Shown piece after piece: positions 1 to 6,595 of a stretch of DNA of 46,581 nucleotides. Every line of letters begins with the position of its first letter. Positions within the stretch are counted from its first letter, which is position 1. Position numbers and translations under genes: made by a program. Location of the stretch: contig DASZMX010000115.1 of NCBI GenBank assembly GCA_035551475.1, positions 1-46,581 on the forward strand. The letters run 5' to 3'. Origin of the DNA: DASZMX01 sp035551475. GTDB taxonomy: Bacteria; Verrucomicrobiota; Verrucomicrobiia; Limisphaerales; Palsa-1400. Below the pieces are notes generated by a model. The model had not been told where the DNA came from, made no database searches, and saw only the letters and a program-made list of their open reading frames with translations.

Positions 1-208
1 CTCTCCCAATGCCGGCGGCGACAGGTTTAGCCAGCCGCTGTTGTTGGGCGCGCTTTTCCGGTTTGGGTGAAGCGGTGGCCGTGGGCGCCGGTGACGCCGC
101 GGCGGGCGCATCGTCGGCGTCCAAGGCGGTGAGCTGCACCACCAACAGATTGAGCGCGTCAATCTTGACGCGGACGTCGGCGATGGTTTGAGCAATGTGC
201 GGTTGCAT
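1..208 (-). CDS. Hypothetical early phage protein, cut by window edge
   Basis: An open frame starts at the ATG at 208 and runs off the left edge without a stop, so at least 69 residues are present. The first 30 residues (MQPHIAQTIADVRVKIDALN, then a leucine/valine-rich stretch) could form an amphipathic or coiled-coil helix. An Ala/Pro/Thr-rich linker and a basic segment follow. It begins 3 bases after the stop of the Gam-like gene and is the last visible member of the leftward early operon. I do not recognise the family. Position after Gam suggests another early or replication-phase phage protein, which is only inference. Confidence 0.6.
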   Translation of the reverse strand, partial: MQPHIAQTIADVRVKIDALNLLVVQLTALDADDAPAAASPAPTATASPKPEKRAQQQRLAKPVAAGIGR

Positions 209-211
209 AGG

Positions 212-754
212 TTAGGCGGCTTGTTTGATCGTGGTGTCGAGCACTTGGGATTTGGGCTCGATGTAAAAGTTTTCGTCCTGCTCGAAGCGGATGCCGGCGG
301 CGGCGAGTTGCTCTTCGCTGAGTTTGGCGCGGTCCTGCAGGAGCTGCTCCTTGTTGCATTCCGGATCGGGCTCGCGCACGTAAGCTTCACCCCAGACGAG
401 GGCTTGCAGCTTGCGGGCGATTTTGCCCCACGTTTCCTTGCTGTTGCGCTTCTCGACGCGATGCGGCGTGGTGCGGAAGCCGACTACGGCCACGACGACG
501 TCGAGCGATTTTTTGTCGCCAAACTCGGCGCGGTTTTGTTCAGCCCAGACTTGGGCGCCGGCTTCGTTGCATTCGATCTGCCGGCTGAGGTTCACAAGTT
601 CGTCCTGGTAAGATTTCTGGACGGCGGCGATCTCCTGCTCCATGCGCGCGGTTTTCTCGGCGTGCAAGAGGCGAAGATCCACGATGTCAGCGACGACGGC
701 CTGCAAGGCCTGGCGGCTGGTGATGAGACGGGGTTTAATTTTTTCGTGTTTCAT
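212..754 (-). CDS. gam: Mu Gam-like host-nuclease inhibitor (DNA-end protection)
   Basis: This 180-residue protein matches the length and layout of phage Mu Gam (174 residues): a long charged N-terminal helix (about residues 20-75, coiled-coil-like) and a C-terminal part with the segments VVGFRTTPH and IRFEQDENFYIEPK, typical of the family. Mu Gam is a Ku-like dimer that coats linear DNA ends and blocks host exonucleases such as RecBCD. I chose the ATG at 754 because it overlaps the stop of the small membrane-protein gene by four bases (751-754, ATGA), the pattern of this operon; a longer upstream reading is unnecessary. It lies downstream of the transposase and MuB genes, as in Mu. Confidence 0.88.
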   Translation of the reverse strand: MKHEKIKPRLITSRQALQAVVADIVDLRLLHAEKTARMEQEIAAVQKSYQDELVNLSRQIECNEAGAQVWAEQNRAEFGDKKSLDVVVAVVGFRTTPHRVEKRNSKETWGKIARKLQALVWGEAYVREPDPECNKEQLLQDRAKLSEEQLAAAGIRFEQDENFYIEPKSQVLDTTIKQAA

Positions 755-900
755 AGGTTTGTAGTTTTGAGAACGGAACGGAGATAGCGGCGGCGTTTGA
801 TATTGTTGACGCGCCTGCGCTCGCCGGCATACAGCGCAATCGCCAAAATGAGAGAGGCCACGCACAGGCCACCGAAATAGATGACGGGGAAATCAATCAT
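751..900 (-). CDS. Small single-helix membrane protein (49 aa)
   Basis: A 49-residue frame, short enough to be missed by length filters, fills the space between its neighbours exactly. Its ATG (900) sits in the stop of the upstream gene (ATGA at 897-900) and its TGA overlaps the Gam start (751-754). Residues 5-24 form one hydrophobic helix (VIYFGGLCVASLILAIALY). A strongly basic cytoplasmic-type tail follows, with GERRRVNN and IKRRRYLRS. It is probably an inner-membrane protein with N-out, C-in topology by the positive-inside rule. The function is unknown. Small helices of this kind can be holins, inhibitors or superinfection-exclusion proteins, but the early-operon location argues against a lysis role. 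Confidence 0.72.
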   Translation of the reverse strand: MIDFPVIYFGGLCVASLILAIALYAGERRRVNNIKRRRYLRSVLKTTNL

Positions 901-1232
901 AAGGCCGGTTTTTTACAGGCGGTAGCAGAGGTGCAATCGCCGTAAAGCGTGCGCAGAATGCGGTTGCCCAGGGCGGCCTCCAGAAGTGAAACATTGCGAT
1001 TGGCGCTATCGGAGATCAGTTCCGCAGCGGCGTCGCGGGATTTTTCCATGCTCCGGATTTTCAGTTCCTGGCTCCGCACGCGGTCCTGTAGTTTTAAATA
1101 CGCTTCCGCAAGACAGCGAAAACCCAACGCCGGCCCTCCGTTGGTCGCGACATCCCGGAACCACTTGGCGGTTTTTTCCAGCCGCTTCGCCTCTGCTTTC
1201 TCTGCTGCCTCCTGTTCAGATTTCCGCTTCAT
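897..1232 (-). CDS. Hypothetical charged helical protein (111 aa)
   Basis: The protein is largely helical and charged. Residues 1-25 are Lys/Glu/Ala-rich (MKRKSEQEAAEKAEAKRLEK), the middle contains LAEAYLKLQDRVRSQELKIR, and the end is TATACKKPAL. No family is recognised. The N-terminal EQEAAEKAEA segment is encoded by bases 1190-1217, which match one arm of the dispersed palindromic repeat, including an exact 16-base stretch, so part of the helix may derive from that element. Its stop overlaps the next gene by four bases (897-900), and 22 bases separate its start from the upstream 45-residue gene. Confidence 0.62.
   Translation of the reverse strand: MKRKSEQEAAEKAEAKRLEKTAKWFRDVATNGGPALGFRCLAEAYLKLQDRVRSQELKIRSMEKSRDAAAELISDSANRNVSLLEAALGNRILRTLYGDCTSATACKKPAL
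1190..1217. repeat. Dispersed palindrome family, single arm inside a gene
   Basis: On the minus strand these bases read GAACAGGAGGCAGCAGAG, then AAGCAGAGG. That closely matches the arm consensus seen at 6877-6948 and 7143-7213. It is read in the frame giving Q-E-A-A-E. Only one arm is visible. Glu/Ala-rich helices can produce similar DNA by chance, so this is the weakest member of the family. Confidence 0.45.
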
Positions 1233-1254
1233 AATGGCAAGGCATTGTTGACAG

Positions 1255-1392
1255 TTAACCGCGCCGAAGTCCGCCTGGTAGCCGAGCGGTTTTTCGCCAT
1301 ACCCCTCCCCCCTCGCATAGGGGTTTGTTATTGACGCTCGCCGCGTGCAGCTTGGCGGTTTTTTGGGTGTTGAGTTTGATGATCGCGCTCAT
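1255..1392 (-). CDS. Hypothetical small basic protein (45 aa)
   Basis: The ATG at 1392 overlaps the TGA of the MazG-like gene (ATGA at 1389-1392), and the frame ends at 1255, just before the next gene. The 45 residues are basic with no hydrophobic segment: MSAIIKLNTQKTAKLHAASV, then NNKPLCEGGGVWRKTARLPG. An upstream start in the same frame would run into the MazG-like gene, so I prefer this one. I recognise no family. Support comes mainly from translational coupling and from filling an otherwise empty interval. Confidence 0.5.
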   Translation of the reverse strand: MSAIIKLNTQKTAKLHAASVNNKPLCEGGGVWRKTARLPGGLRRG

Positions 1393-1688
1393 ATGGCCCC
1401 TTTCACATGGCGCCAATTGCCGTCGATATTTTCCCATTGGCGGGTTTTGCAGACGTCGAGCTTGAGCCGGGCGGCTTTGACCAAGTCGTTGGTATTGAAA
1501 CCGCCCAAGCGCGCGGTGCGCAGAACCAAGAGAAGCACATCAGCCATCTCGACAAGGTCGTGCGGCGCGTTGCGCAGCTCGCGGGCCTCTTCGATCAGGT
1601 GATCAATGACGCTCTCAATGGTTTCGCCTGGGAAGGTGCGGTCAGCCCATGCGCTCTGCTCGTCCTGGAGCTGCTGGAGTGTGGTCAA
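1389..1688 (-). CDS. MazG-like dATP/dGTP pyrophosphohydrolase (DUF550 type)
   Basis: This 99-residue protein has the metal-binding arrangement of all-alpha NTP pyrophosphohydrolases: E33-E34-x-x-E37 (in LIEEARELRN) and E47-x-x-D50 (in DLVEMADVLL). The segment LRNAPHDLVEMADVLLLVLR and the FNTNDL and WENIDG stretches fit the dATP/dGTP diphosphohydrolase family formerly called DUF550. Such enzymes hydrolyse (d)NTPs to monophosphate and pyrophosphate. In phages they change nucleotide pools or remove modified or signalling nucleotides. It overlaps the MuB-like gene start region by four bases (1685-1688) and the 45-residue gene likewise, so it is made together with the transposition proteins. The substrate cannot be told from sequence alone. 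Confidence 0.8.
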   Translation of the reverse strand: MTTLQQLQDEQSAWADRTFPGETIESVIDHLIEEARELRNAPHDLVEMADVLLLVLRTARLGGFNTNDLVKAARLKLDVCKTRQWENIDGNWRHVKGAI

Positions 1689-2779
1689 GCCGCCTCCTCT
1701 TCCCCGCGCACCATGCGAATGTAATCGATCGTGAGCGGTTTCTTGTCAGCCTCGGCTTCGGCCTTGGCGTCCTGCAGATCCTCGAACAGCGGGCGGATCA
1801 AGCCAGGGCTGTGCGCGATCGTCTCCAGGTATTTGATGTGCTTCTCGGCGTCGCGCAGCTTAAAGCCTTCGGCAATGGCCAGGATGTCGTCCCGTGTCGG
1901 TTTTTCGGGCAACTGCAGGATTTTCCGCAACCCGCCCATGCGCCCGACGAACTGCTCAAAATACCCACGTGACACGCCCGTGCTGAGCGTGCGAATAAAG
2001 AGCGGCACGAATCCCAGGATAACTGTGCAGCCGGTGTCGTCCTGCAATTTCTGGAGGAAGTTAAACACTGGCTGGTCATTCCCCATGCGCTCGATGTAGA
2101 GCCGCTGGACGTTGTCCACGATGATGCACTTGGTCGGATTGACCGCGTTGCTGATGCGCCTGATGTTGCGCGCGGTGCTGTTGTCCAGGCCGTCCTTGCC
2201 AAAATATGCGGCCGCCAGGTCGTAGGTGTAGCGCGGCAGGCTGGACGTTTCCGGCGCGTCGGTATAGACGACCTTGCCGTGATTGTTCCGCGCCTTGTAT
2301 TCCTTGAAGCATGCCGTCTTCTGGGAGCCGGTGGGGCCCGCGATGCCGGCGAATTTGTTGATGCGCTGCGGCAGCCGCGCTTTGTCGATCGAGTTGCTGA
2401 TCAGCGTCCAGGTCGGCGTCTCGATGAATGGGGTCTTGCCGGCGTCTTCCTCGTAGCGGTCCAACTCGCGCAGCGTCTCCACGATCTTCAAAAGATTGTT
2501 GACGCTGCCCTGCACGCGGCCCGTGACCTCGTCCACCTTGAAGTAGGTTCCGATCAGGATGCGATTGAAGGTCGTGTAGTCCGGGATGTCGGAAATGTTC
2601 GCCTTTTTGCAAGCCTCCTGCAGGACGGAGATTTCGCGGTTGCACTTGTTGCGCACAAACGCCGCCAGCCACAGGACGGGCTCGCGGGCTTTCTCCGGGT
2701 ATTTTGCGACGCGCAGTTCCATGGTGGCGTCGTCCAGCTTTTGAATGGCTGGCTGATTGTGAACTTGGACAAATGACAT
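1685..2779 (-). CDS. MuB-like AAA+ ATPase, transposition target activator
   Basis: The 364-residue ATPase lies directly after the transposase gene, as MuB follows MuA. Walker A is GPTGSQKT at about residues 148-155; the usual second glycine is Q. Walker B is CIIVDNVQ at about 218-225, with Asn where most AAA+ proteins have the catalytic Glu. FVGRMGG near residue 278 is a likely sensor/arginine region. MuB binds target DNA as an ATP-dependent filament, stimulates the transposase and gives target immunity. The N-terminal 130 residues contain an HTH-like part (EACKKANISDIPDYTTFNRI), as expected for the MuB N-terminal domain. The ATG at 2779 is 25 bases past the transposase stop. Confidence 0.87.
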   Translation of the reverse strand: MSFVQVHNQPAIQKLDDATMELRVAKYPEKAREPVLWLAAFVRNKCNREISVLQEACKKANISDIPDYTTFNRILIGTYFKVDEVTGRVQGSVNNLLKIVETLRELDRYEEDAGKTPFIETPTWTLISNSIDKARLPQRINKFAGIAGPTGSQKTACFKEYKARNNHGKVVYTDAPETSSLPRYTYDLAAAYFGKDGLDNSTARNIRRISNAVNPTKCIIVDNVQRLYIERMGNDQPVFNFLQKLQDDTGCTVILGFVPLFIRTLSTGVSRGYFEQFVGRMGGLRKILQLPEKPTRDDILAIAEGFKLRDAEKHIKYLETIAHSPGLIRPLFEDLQDAKAEAEADKKPLTIDYIRMVRGEEEAA

Positions 2780-2804
2780 AATTTAGAGCGTGAGCGTTGA
2801 GGGT

Positions 2805-4793
2805 TTAGGCGTTTTCAAACTGCTGCCGTGATCTGGCTGCCTGGCGCGCGAGCAGCTCGCGGTTGATGCGGGGAGCGGGTTCCGGAGCGGCCACGCGCCG
2901 CGGCAGTTCCGTGGATCGGCCAGCGTCGCTGTTCCCGACCACGGCGACGTTGCCTTTGCCATCGCGCGCGGTGGCGGCTTTGTGGCGGGGCAAGCCCACC
3001 GTCCGAAATGTGGTGCGGACAAATCCGTTGTGGCGTTTTTTCAATTCGCCGGCCTTGTCCGCGGCGGCGCTTTCGCCCCACACAAAGCGCGGGACCGGCG
3101 GCAGAAATTCCGCCCAGCCCATGAACTGGCCGACTTGCATTCCCAGCAAGTTGCTGGCGGCGTCGCGCGGCTCGCGGTTGTAGATCGCGGCGCCGAGCGA
3201 GGATTCCGAAACGTCGAAGCGTCCGGCGATGCGATAGCCGGCGCCCAGGCGCGCGAATAATTCCGGGGCGCAAAACTCGTAAACTTGTTTATTGACCTTC
3301 ACGACGATTTTCCCGCCGCGAATGGTCTCCTCAAAAACGTCGGGCATGAACGCCGCCAGGTCGCGCTCGGTCAGCGGCCCGAGTTCAGGATATTTGACAG
3401 GGTTTTCTGAGGGCGAAACTTCCAGATCTTCGCCCGCATTCCACGCTTTGCGATTGTTGATCCATTGCATGGTTTGCTCGGACAAATCCGCGTGCCGATC
3501 GATGTGCAGAAAGCCGAGGTCTTCCGGATGAAACGCGGAGCCGCGCGCGCGACGCAGTTGCTTGGCGCCGTGCTCAAACTCGCCGGCGTGCCGCCCGATG
3601 ATCACGGCGTCCTGGGGAACGAACGTGCCGAACACGCGCTGGAGATAGTTGAACGCGCCTTCGATCTCCTTGCCGCGCGGGGTGTAGGTGTAATGGACTT
3701 CAATGCCCAGGGCTTTGATGCCTTCCTGCAGCATGGCCTTGTCGGCGTCGCTCATGGCGTTGCGCTCGACTTCCTCCTCGAACACCACGCCCGATTTGGA
3801 AATGCGAAAGCCAGCGATGCTCCTGGCCGCCCACACGCTGCGCTCCAGCACGATGCCACGGCGCGGTTTGCCCAGGGCCTGCATCAGCCGGCGGATGAAC
3901 CGCAGAATGATGGCAGCGGTGTAGCTGTCGCGCGAGGTTCCGATGTGCTCCAGGCCAAGCCATTGCTGGCGCACGTCGTAGGCGTACAGGCCCTGGCGCC
4001 CGATCCAGGGCGATTCGTCCGGACCGGCAAACCAGAACGGCGCGTTCGTGCTCATATCATCGAACACCCACCAATCACCCAGATTGATCGGGCTCGCCGA
4101 GCCGTCGCCCATGATCTCGACCAATTCACGGCGATGAATGAGTGTGCCGCTCAAGCTGAAATGTTTCGGCCCGCGGATTTTGGCTTCCACGCCCGGCGTG
4201 ATCTGGCGGATGACGTTGACGAGCGGCTTCGGCTGAGCACCGCGGCGCAGAGCTTTCGCCAGGCGCGGCGGGCACAGCTCATGGTCGGCGAAGCGGTGCA
4301 GCGTCAAGGCCATGCTGCCCGTGCGCCGCTCCCTGGTCATTTCATCGCACGACGCGCCGATCGTGGCGGTATAAATCGTCAGCAATGCTTGACGCACCGC
4401 GGGATCTTGGGCGAGCAATTCCCAGGCGCTGGTCTGTCCGCAATCCTCCCACTTCGGCGCCATGACTTCAGCGGTGATCTCTTCATCGCGCAAATGGCCG
4501 AACACCTGGCGCAAGCGGCACAGCGTCGCCTGGCTCACGCCCAGCTTGCGCGCGGCCTTGCGCAGCGATTGCTGGGGCAGCGCCCGAAAGCGCTTGAGTA
4601 GGCGGGCGCGGTCGCCGCCTTCGGCCAGCGCCACCGACGTGATTTGCCGGCCTGCGGCAACTTGCGCAATTTCGCAAGTTGCCAAATTGTCCGCCGCGAC
4701 CGGCGCAGCCGCGGCGGGAGTTGGAAGTTCCGCTGCTGTAAGACAGACGGCGCCGTCCGTTTCAGCGGTAGTGGTGGGCGCGGGCAGATTCAT
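2805..4793 (-). CDS. MuA-like DDE transposase
   Basis: The 662 residues have the MuA architecture. Residues about 75-97 are an HTH (SLRKAARKLGVSQATLCRLR). An rve-type catalytic core follows: D245/D246 in WWVFDDMSTN, the second site in GIVLERSVWA (E317), and E376/E378 in PRGKEIEGAFNYLQ. A Mu-type beta domain spans about 480-575, and a basic tail resembles the MuA C-terminus that contacts MuB. The protein cuts and joins prophage ends for integration and replicative transposition. Core spacings (about 71 and 60 residues) match MuA (67 and 56), so E317 falls where the second catalytic Asp is expected. The ATG at 4793 overlaps the ParB-like gene stop by four bases. Confidence 0.92.
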   Translation of the reverse strand: MNLPAPTTTAETDGAVCLTAAELPTPAAAAPVAADNLATCEIAQVAAGRQITSVALAEGGDRARLLKRFRALPQQSLRKAARKLGVSQATLCRLRQVFGHLRDEEITAEVMAPKWEDCGQTSAWELLAQDPAVRQALLTIYTATIGASCDEMTRERRTGSMALTLHRFADHELCPPRLAKALRRGAQPKPLVNVIRQITPGVEAKIRGPKHFSLSGTLIHRRELVEIMGDGSASPINLGDWWVFDDMSTNAPFWFAGPDESPWIGRQGLYAYDVRQQWLGLEHIGTSRDSYTAAIILRFIRRLMQALGKPRRGIVLERSVWAARSIAGFRISKSGVVFEEEVERNAMSDADKAMLQEGIKALGIEVHYTYTPRGKEIEGAFNYLQRVFGTFVPQDAVIIGRHAGEFEHGAKQLRRARGSAFHPEDLGFLHIDRHADLSEQTMQWINNRKAWNAGEDLEVSPSENPVKYPELGPLTERDLAAFMPDVFEETIRGGKIVVKVNKQVYEFCAPELFARLGAGYRIAGRFDVSESSLGAAIYNREPRDAASNLLGMQVGQFMGWAEFLPPVPRFVWGESAAADKAGELKKRHNGFVRTTFRTVGLPRHKAATARDGKGNVAVVGNSDAGRSTELPRRVAAPEPAPRINRELLARQAARSRQQFENA

Positions 4794-5614
4794 TGCGCTT
4801 CCTCCTGCTTGTCGGCGTGGCGGATGGCGCGCGCGTATTCACCGCGCAAATCCTTCGGCATGGCCGCGACGGTCTGGCGGATCGTCTGCACGGCGGCCTC
4901 TTTCTGTTCGGGGTCGAACTTGGTCCAATACTTGAACCGCGTGGCCACCACCGACAGGCCGTCCTTGAATAATTCGAGTTGACTATCGTCCTCGCGCTTC
5001 TGACCTTTCGTGGATTCCTGCCCGGCAATGCCGGCGATGCACGCGCCGAGCCCGATCTCTCCGCTCAAAATCTGCGGCTCGAAGTCCGTGCGCAAATCCG
5101 GCTTCTTGGCGAACTTCTGGTGAAGGTCGGCGGCTTGGAAAAACAAGGCGCGGCTAACGCCGATTTCTTGGGCCAATTGTTCCGCGCTCTCATAGGAGAG
5201 TCTATTCAGTGTACTCTCCCCGGTGGCCCCTCGGAGAATTTGCAAGCGCCGCTGTTTGGCCTCTTCAAACGCCGTTGCCATGAGCGGATAGCTCACATAC
5301 GCCAGCGCGCTTTTGGTCAGGTGGCGGCGGTTGACCAGGCTGCGGATGATGATCGTCGCGATTTCGGATTCTTCGCATTGGACGGTGGGGACTTGCTTGA
5401 TCTGGTAGCGCTTGGCGGCGCGCCAGCGGGCCCGGCCGTCCACGATCCGCTTTCCAAAGCAAATAAGAGGCGAATCGACACCTCGTTCGTGGACGTCGTC
5501 CGCGAGCGCGATGAAGTCGGGATCTTCCGAGTCCCATTCCGGGACCGGGCTTTTATAGACCGAGAGGTCGGACGTGAGTTCATAAGTGATCTGGGATGGT
5601 TTCAACATAGTCAA
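4790..5614 (-). CDS. ParB-like N-terminal domain DNA-binding protein
   Basis: About 274 residues. The N-terminal third has the ParB/Srx fold signature: a DDVHERGVDSPLICFGKRIV stretch, then VDGRARWRAAKRYQIKQVP, corresponding to the G-R-H-R box region in which ParB-type CTPases bind nucleotide. A helical region with a possible HTH follows (QLAQEIGVSRALFFQAADLH). ParB-like genes beside the transposase occur in several Mu-like phages outside enterobacteria. The role may be transcriptional regulation or DNA organisation during transposition; that is inference. The start is ambiguous: a TTG at 5614 makes a TTGA overlap with the upstream stop, and an ATG lies at 5608. No parA gene is present. Confidence 0.8.
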   Translation of the reverse strand: MTMLKPSQITYELTSDLSVYKSPVPEWDSEDPDFIALADDVHERGVDSPLICFGKRIVDGRARWRAAKRYQIKQVPTVQCEESEIATIIIRSLVNRRHLTKSALAYVSYPLMATAFEEAKQRRLQILRGATGESTLNRLSYESAEQLAQEIGVSRALFFQAADLHQKFAKKPDLRTDFEPQILSGEIGLGACIAGIAGQESTKGQKREDDSQLELFKDGLSVVATRFKYWTKFDPEQKEAAVQTIRQTVAAMPKDLRGEYARAIRHADKQEEAQ

Positions 5615-5847
5615 GACGAGGGATGCGAGCGTTCAGAGATAAGCCCCGCGGGCACAGCCACGACCGGGCGTGAGATGATTAAAAGTTCCATGCCCGGCCG
5701 CATTTCCACGGGGTATTCCAGCGCGATGGCGTTTTGCAATTCGGCGTGCGGATCGTAATCCGTCAACACGTGGCTGAACACGACCCACGGCCCGCCGTTC
5801 TCACGCGTCCAAAGCAGCATCACGAATTGTTCCTGGTTGGATTTCAT
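5611..5847 (-). CDS. Hypothetical early phage protein (78 aa)
   Basis: The 78 residues begin MKSNQEQFVMLLWTRENGG and contain WVVFSHVLTDYDPHAELQNA and ALEYPVEMRPGMELLIISRP. This is an alternating hydrophobic pattern suggesting a small beta-rich fold; no family is recognised. The ATG at 5847 overlaps the upstream stop by four bases (5844-5847), and its own TGA overlaps a TTG of the ParB-like gene. It may act together with the ParB-like protein, since the two are translationally coupled, but nothing in the sequence shows how. Confidence 0.62.
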   Translation of the reverse strand: MKSNQEQFVMLLWTRENGGPWVVFSHVLTDYDPHAELQNAIALEYPVEMRPGMELLIISRPVVAVPAGLISERSHPSS

Positions 5848-6122
5848 GCCGGGCGAAGAAATGATTTTAATAGGAGGCAGCAGAGGCAGCAGAGAGGGCC
5901 AAGGGGAAATGTCTTCATTTTCCGCAGGAAGAACCCCTCCAACATGGTCAGCGTCTTAATCCGTGATTTGATCGCGGAGTTAGTTGGTCTGTGCTTTTTC
6001 AAGTCCTGGCGCGCGCCATAAACCGCGTCGTAAATTTCAACGACCTGATCTTCTGTGAGGGAAACGGTCGTCCGATTTTCTCTGTTGCCTCCGCTACCTC
6101 CTGTTAAAACTTTGTTTTTCAT
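5844..6122 (-). CDS. Hypothetical protein with repeat arms at both ends (92 aa)
   Basis: The ATG at 6122 overlaps the upstream stop (6119-6122) and the stop overlaps the next start (5844-5847). The unique core, about residues 17-70, reads RTTVSLTEDQVVEIYDAVYG, then ARQDLKKHRPTNSAIKSRIK. It looks like a small helical protein. Both ends come from the dispersed palindrome. Residues 5-16 (VLTGGSGGNREN) lie on the arm at 6078-6110. Residues 74-87 (PLGPLCCLCCLLLK) lie on the inverted arm at 5870-5898, which gives the protein a hydrophobic Cys/Leu tail. The two arms flank the core like terminal inverted repeats. A longer in-frame start upstream exists but would overlap the neighbouring gene for 190 bases, so I reject it. 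Confidence 0.6.
   Translation of the reverse strand: MKNKVLTGGSGGNRENRTTVSLTEDQVVEIYDAVYGARQDLKKHRPTNSAIKSRIKTLTMLEGFFLRKMKTFPLGPLCCLCCLLLKSFLRPA
5870..5898. repeat. Dispersed palindrome family, left arm
   Basis: The plus strand reads ATAGGAGGCAGCAGAGGCAG, then CAGAGAGGG. This is the arm consensus with one change (ACAGG to ATAGG). Its inverted partner lies about 180 bases away at 6078-6110 rather than across a short loop. On the minus strand it is read as L-C-C-L-C-C-L-L-L-K. Confidence 0.8.
6078..6110. repeat. Dispersed palindrome family, right arm
   Basis: The plus strand reads CTCTGTTGCCTCCGCTACCT, then CCTGTTAAAAC, the right-arm consensus. On the minus strand it is read V-L-T-G-G-S-G-G-N-R. 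It pairs with the arm at 5870-5898 around a unique coding core. Confidence 0.8.
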
Positions 6123-6595
6123 AATGCTCTCCTTTTTAAAAACGCCGCAGCGCTCGTGTACGTGATCGCGGGGGATTCCTTCGGGCCGGGGACATTGGCG
6201 GTGCGCAATTCGTCTTCCACGATTAAGTTGCGCAACAGCTCTTGGCTGCAGCTCCATCGCAGTTGCAGGTTCGTGCCACGGATCGTCACCAGCTCTGCCG
6301 GGCGGCTGCACAAGGCCGGCAGAATGGCTGCAATGATCTCGTCCAGCGGCTGGCGCGCGGAGACGCCTTCCTTCACGTACTCTTGAAAGCTCACCCGCCA
6401 GATCCGCAGCTCGCGACGCTGCGCGGCCTTGCTGCCGAGATTGAAGACCCTGCCTAGCTCATGGTCCGCCACCAATTCCAGAACGTCGTCGCCTGTCAAC
6501 CGCAGGCAATCCGCCACGGTGGACAGCTTGAGCAACTCCGTGATGTTATCCACGGTGAGCGGCAGCCGGCGTTGTTGTGGAGCGTGCGCGGTCAT
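6119..6595 (-). CDS. Hypothetical early protein, possible HTH (158 aa)
   Basis: The protein begins MTAHAPQQRRLPLTVDNITE and contains LRLTGDDVLELVADHELGRV, followed by LRIWRVSFQEYVKEG. That order (recognition by a Thr/Asp helix, then R-x-W-R-x-S-x-x-x-Y-V) resembles excisionase or MerR-type winged helices such as those found with Mu-like and integrative elements. The second half (AAILPALCSRPAELVTIRG) is not recognised. The end (ITYTSAAAFLKRRAL) again resembles an HTH-like target-recognition segment. Start and stop both make four-base overlaps with neighbours. A DNA-binding role is likely but unproven. Confidence 0.6.
   Translation of the reverse strand: MTAHAPQQRRLPLTVDNITELLKLSTVADCLRLTGDDVLELVADHELGRVFNLGSKAAQRRELRIWRVSFQEYVKEGVSARQPLDEIIAAILPALCSRPAELVTIRGTNLQLRWSCSQELLRNLIVEDELRTANVPGPKESPAITYTSAAAFLKRRAL

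Noticed and set aside
9..865. Plus-strand frames in the first kilobase
   Set aside because: They are antisense to the Gam-like gene and its coupled neighbour and have no ribosome-binding sites or family signs.
3465..4601. A 378-codon plus-strand frame opposite the transposase
   Set aside because: It is antisense to a recognisable MuA-like gene, and its sequence is Ala/Arg/His-rich with no domain signs.
4790..5614. ParAB partition system for a plasmid-like prophage
   Set aside because: Only a ParB-like protein is present, without a ParA ATPase or centromere-like repeats, and it is coupled to the transposase gene.
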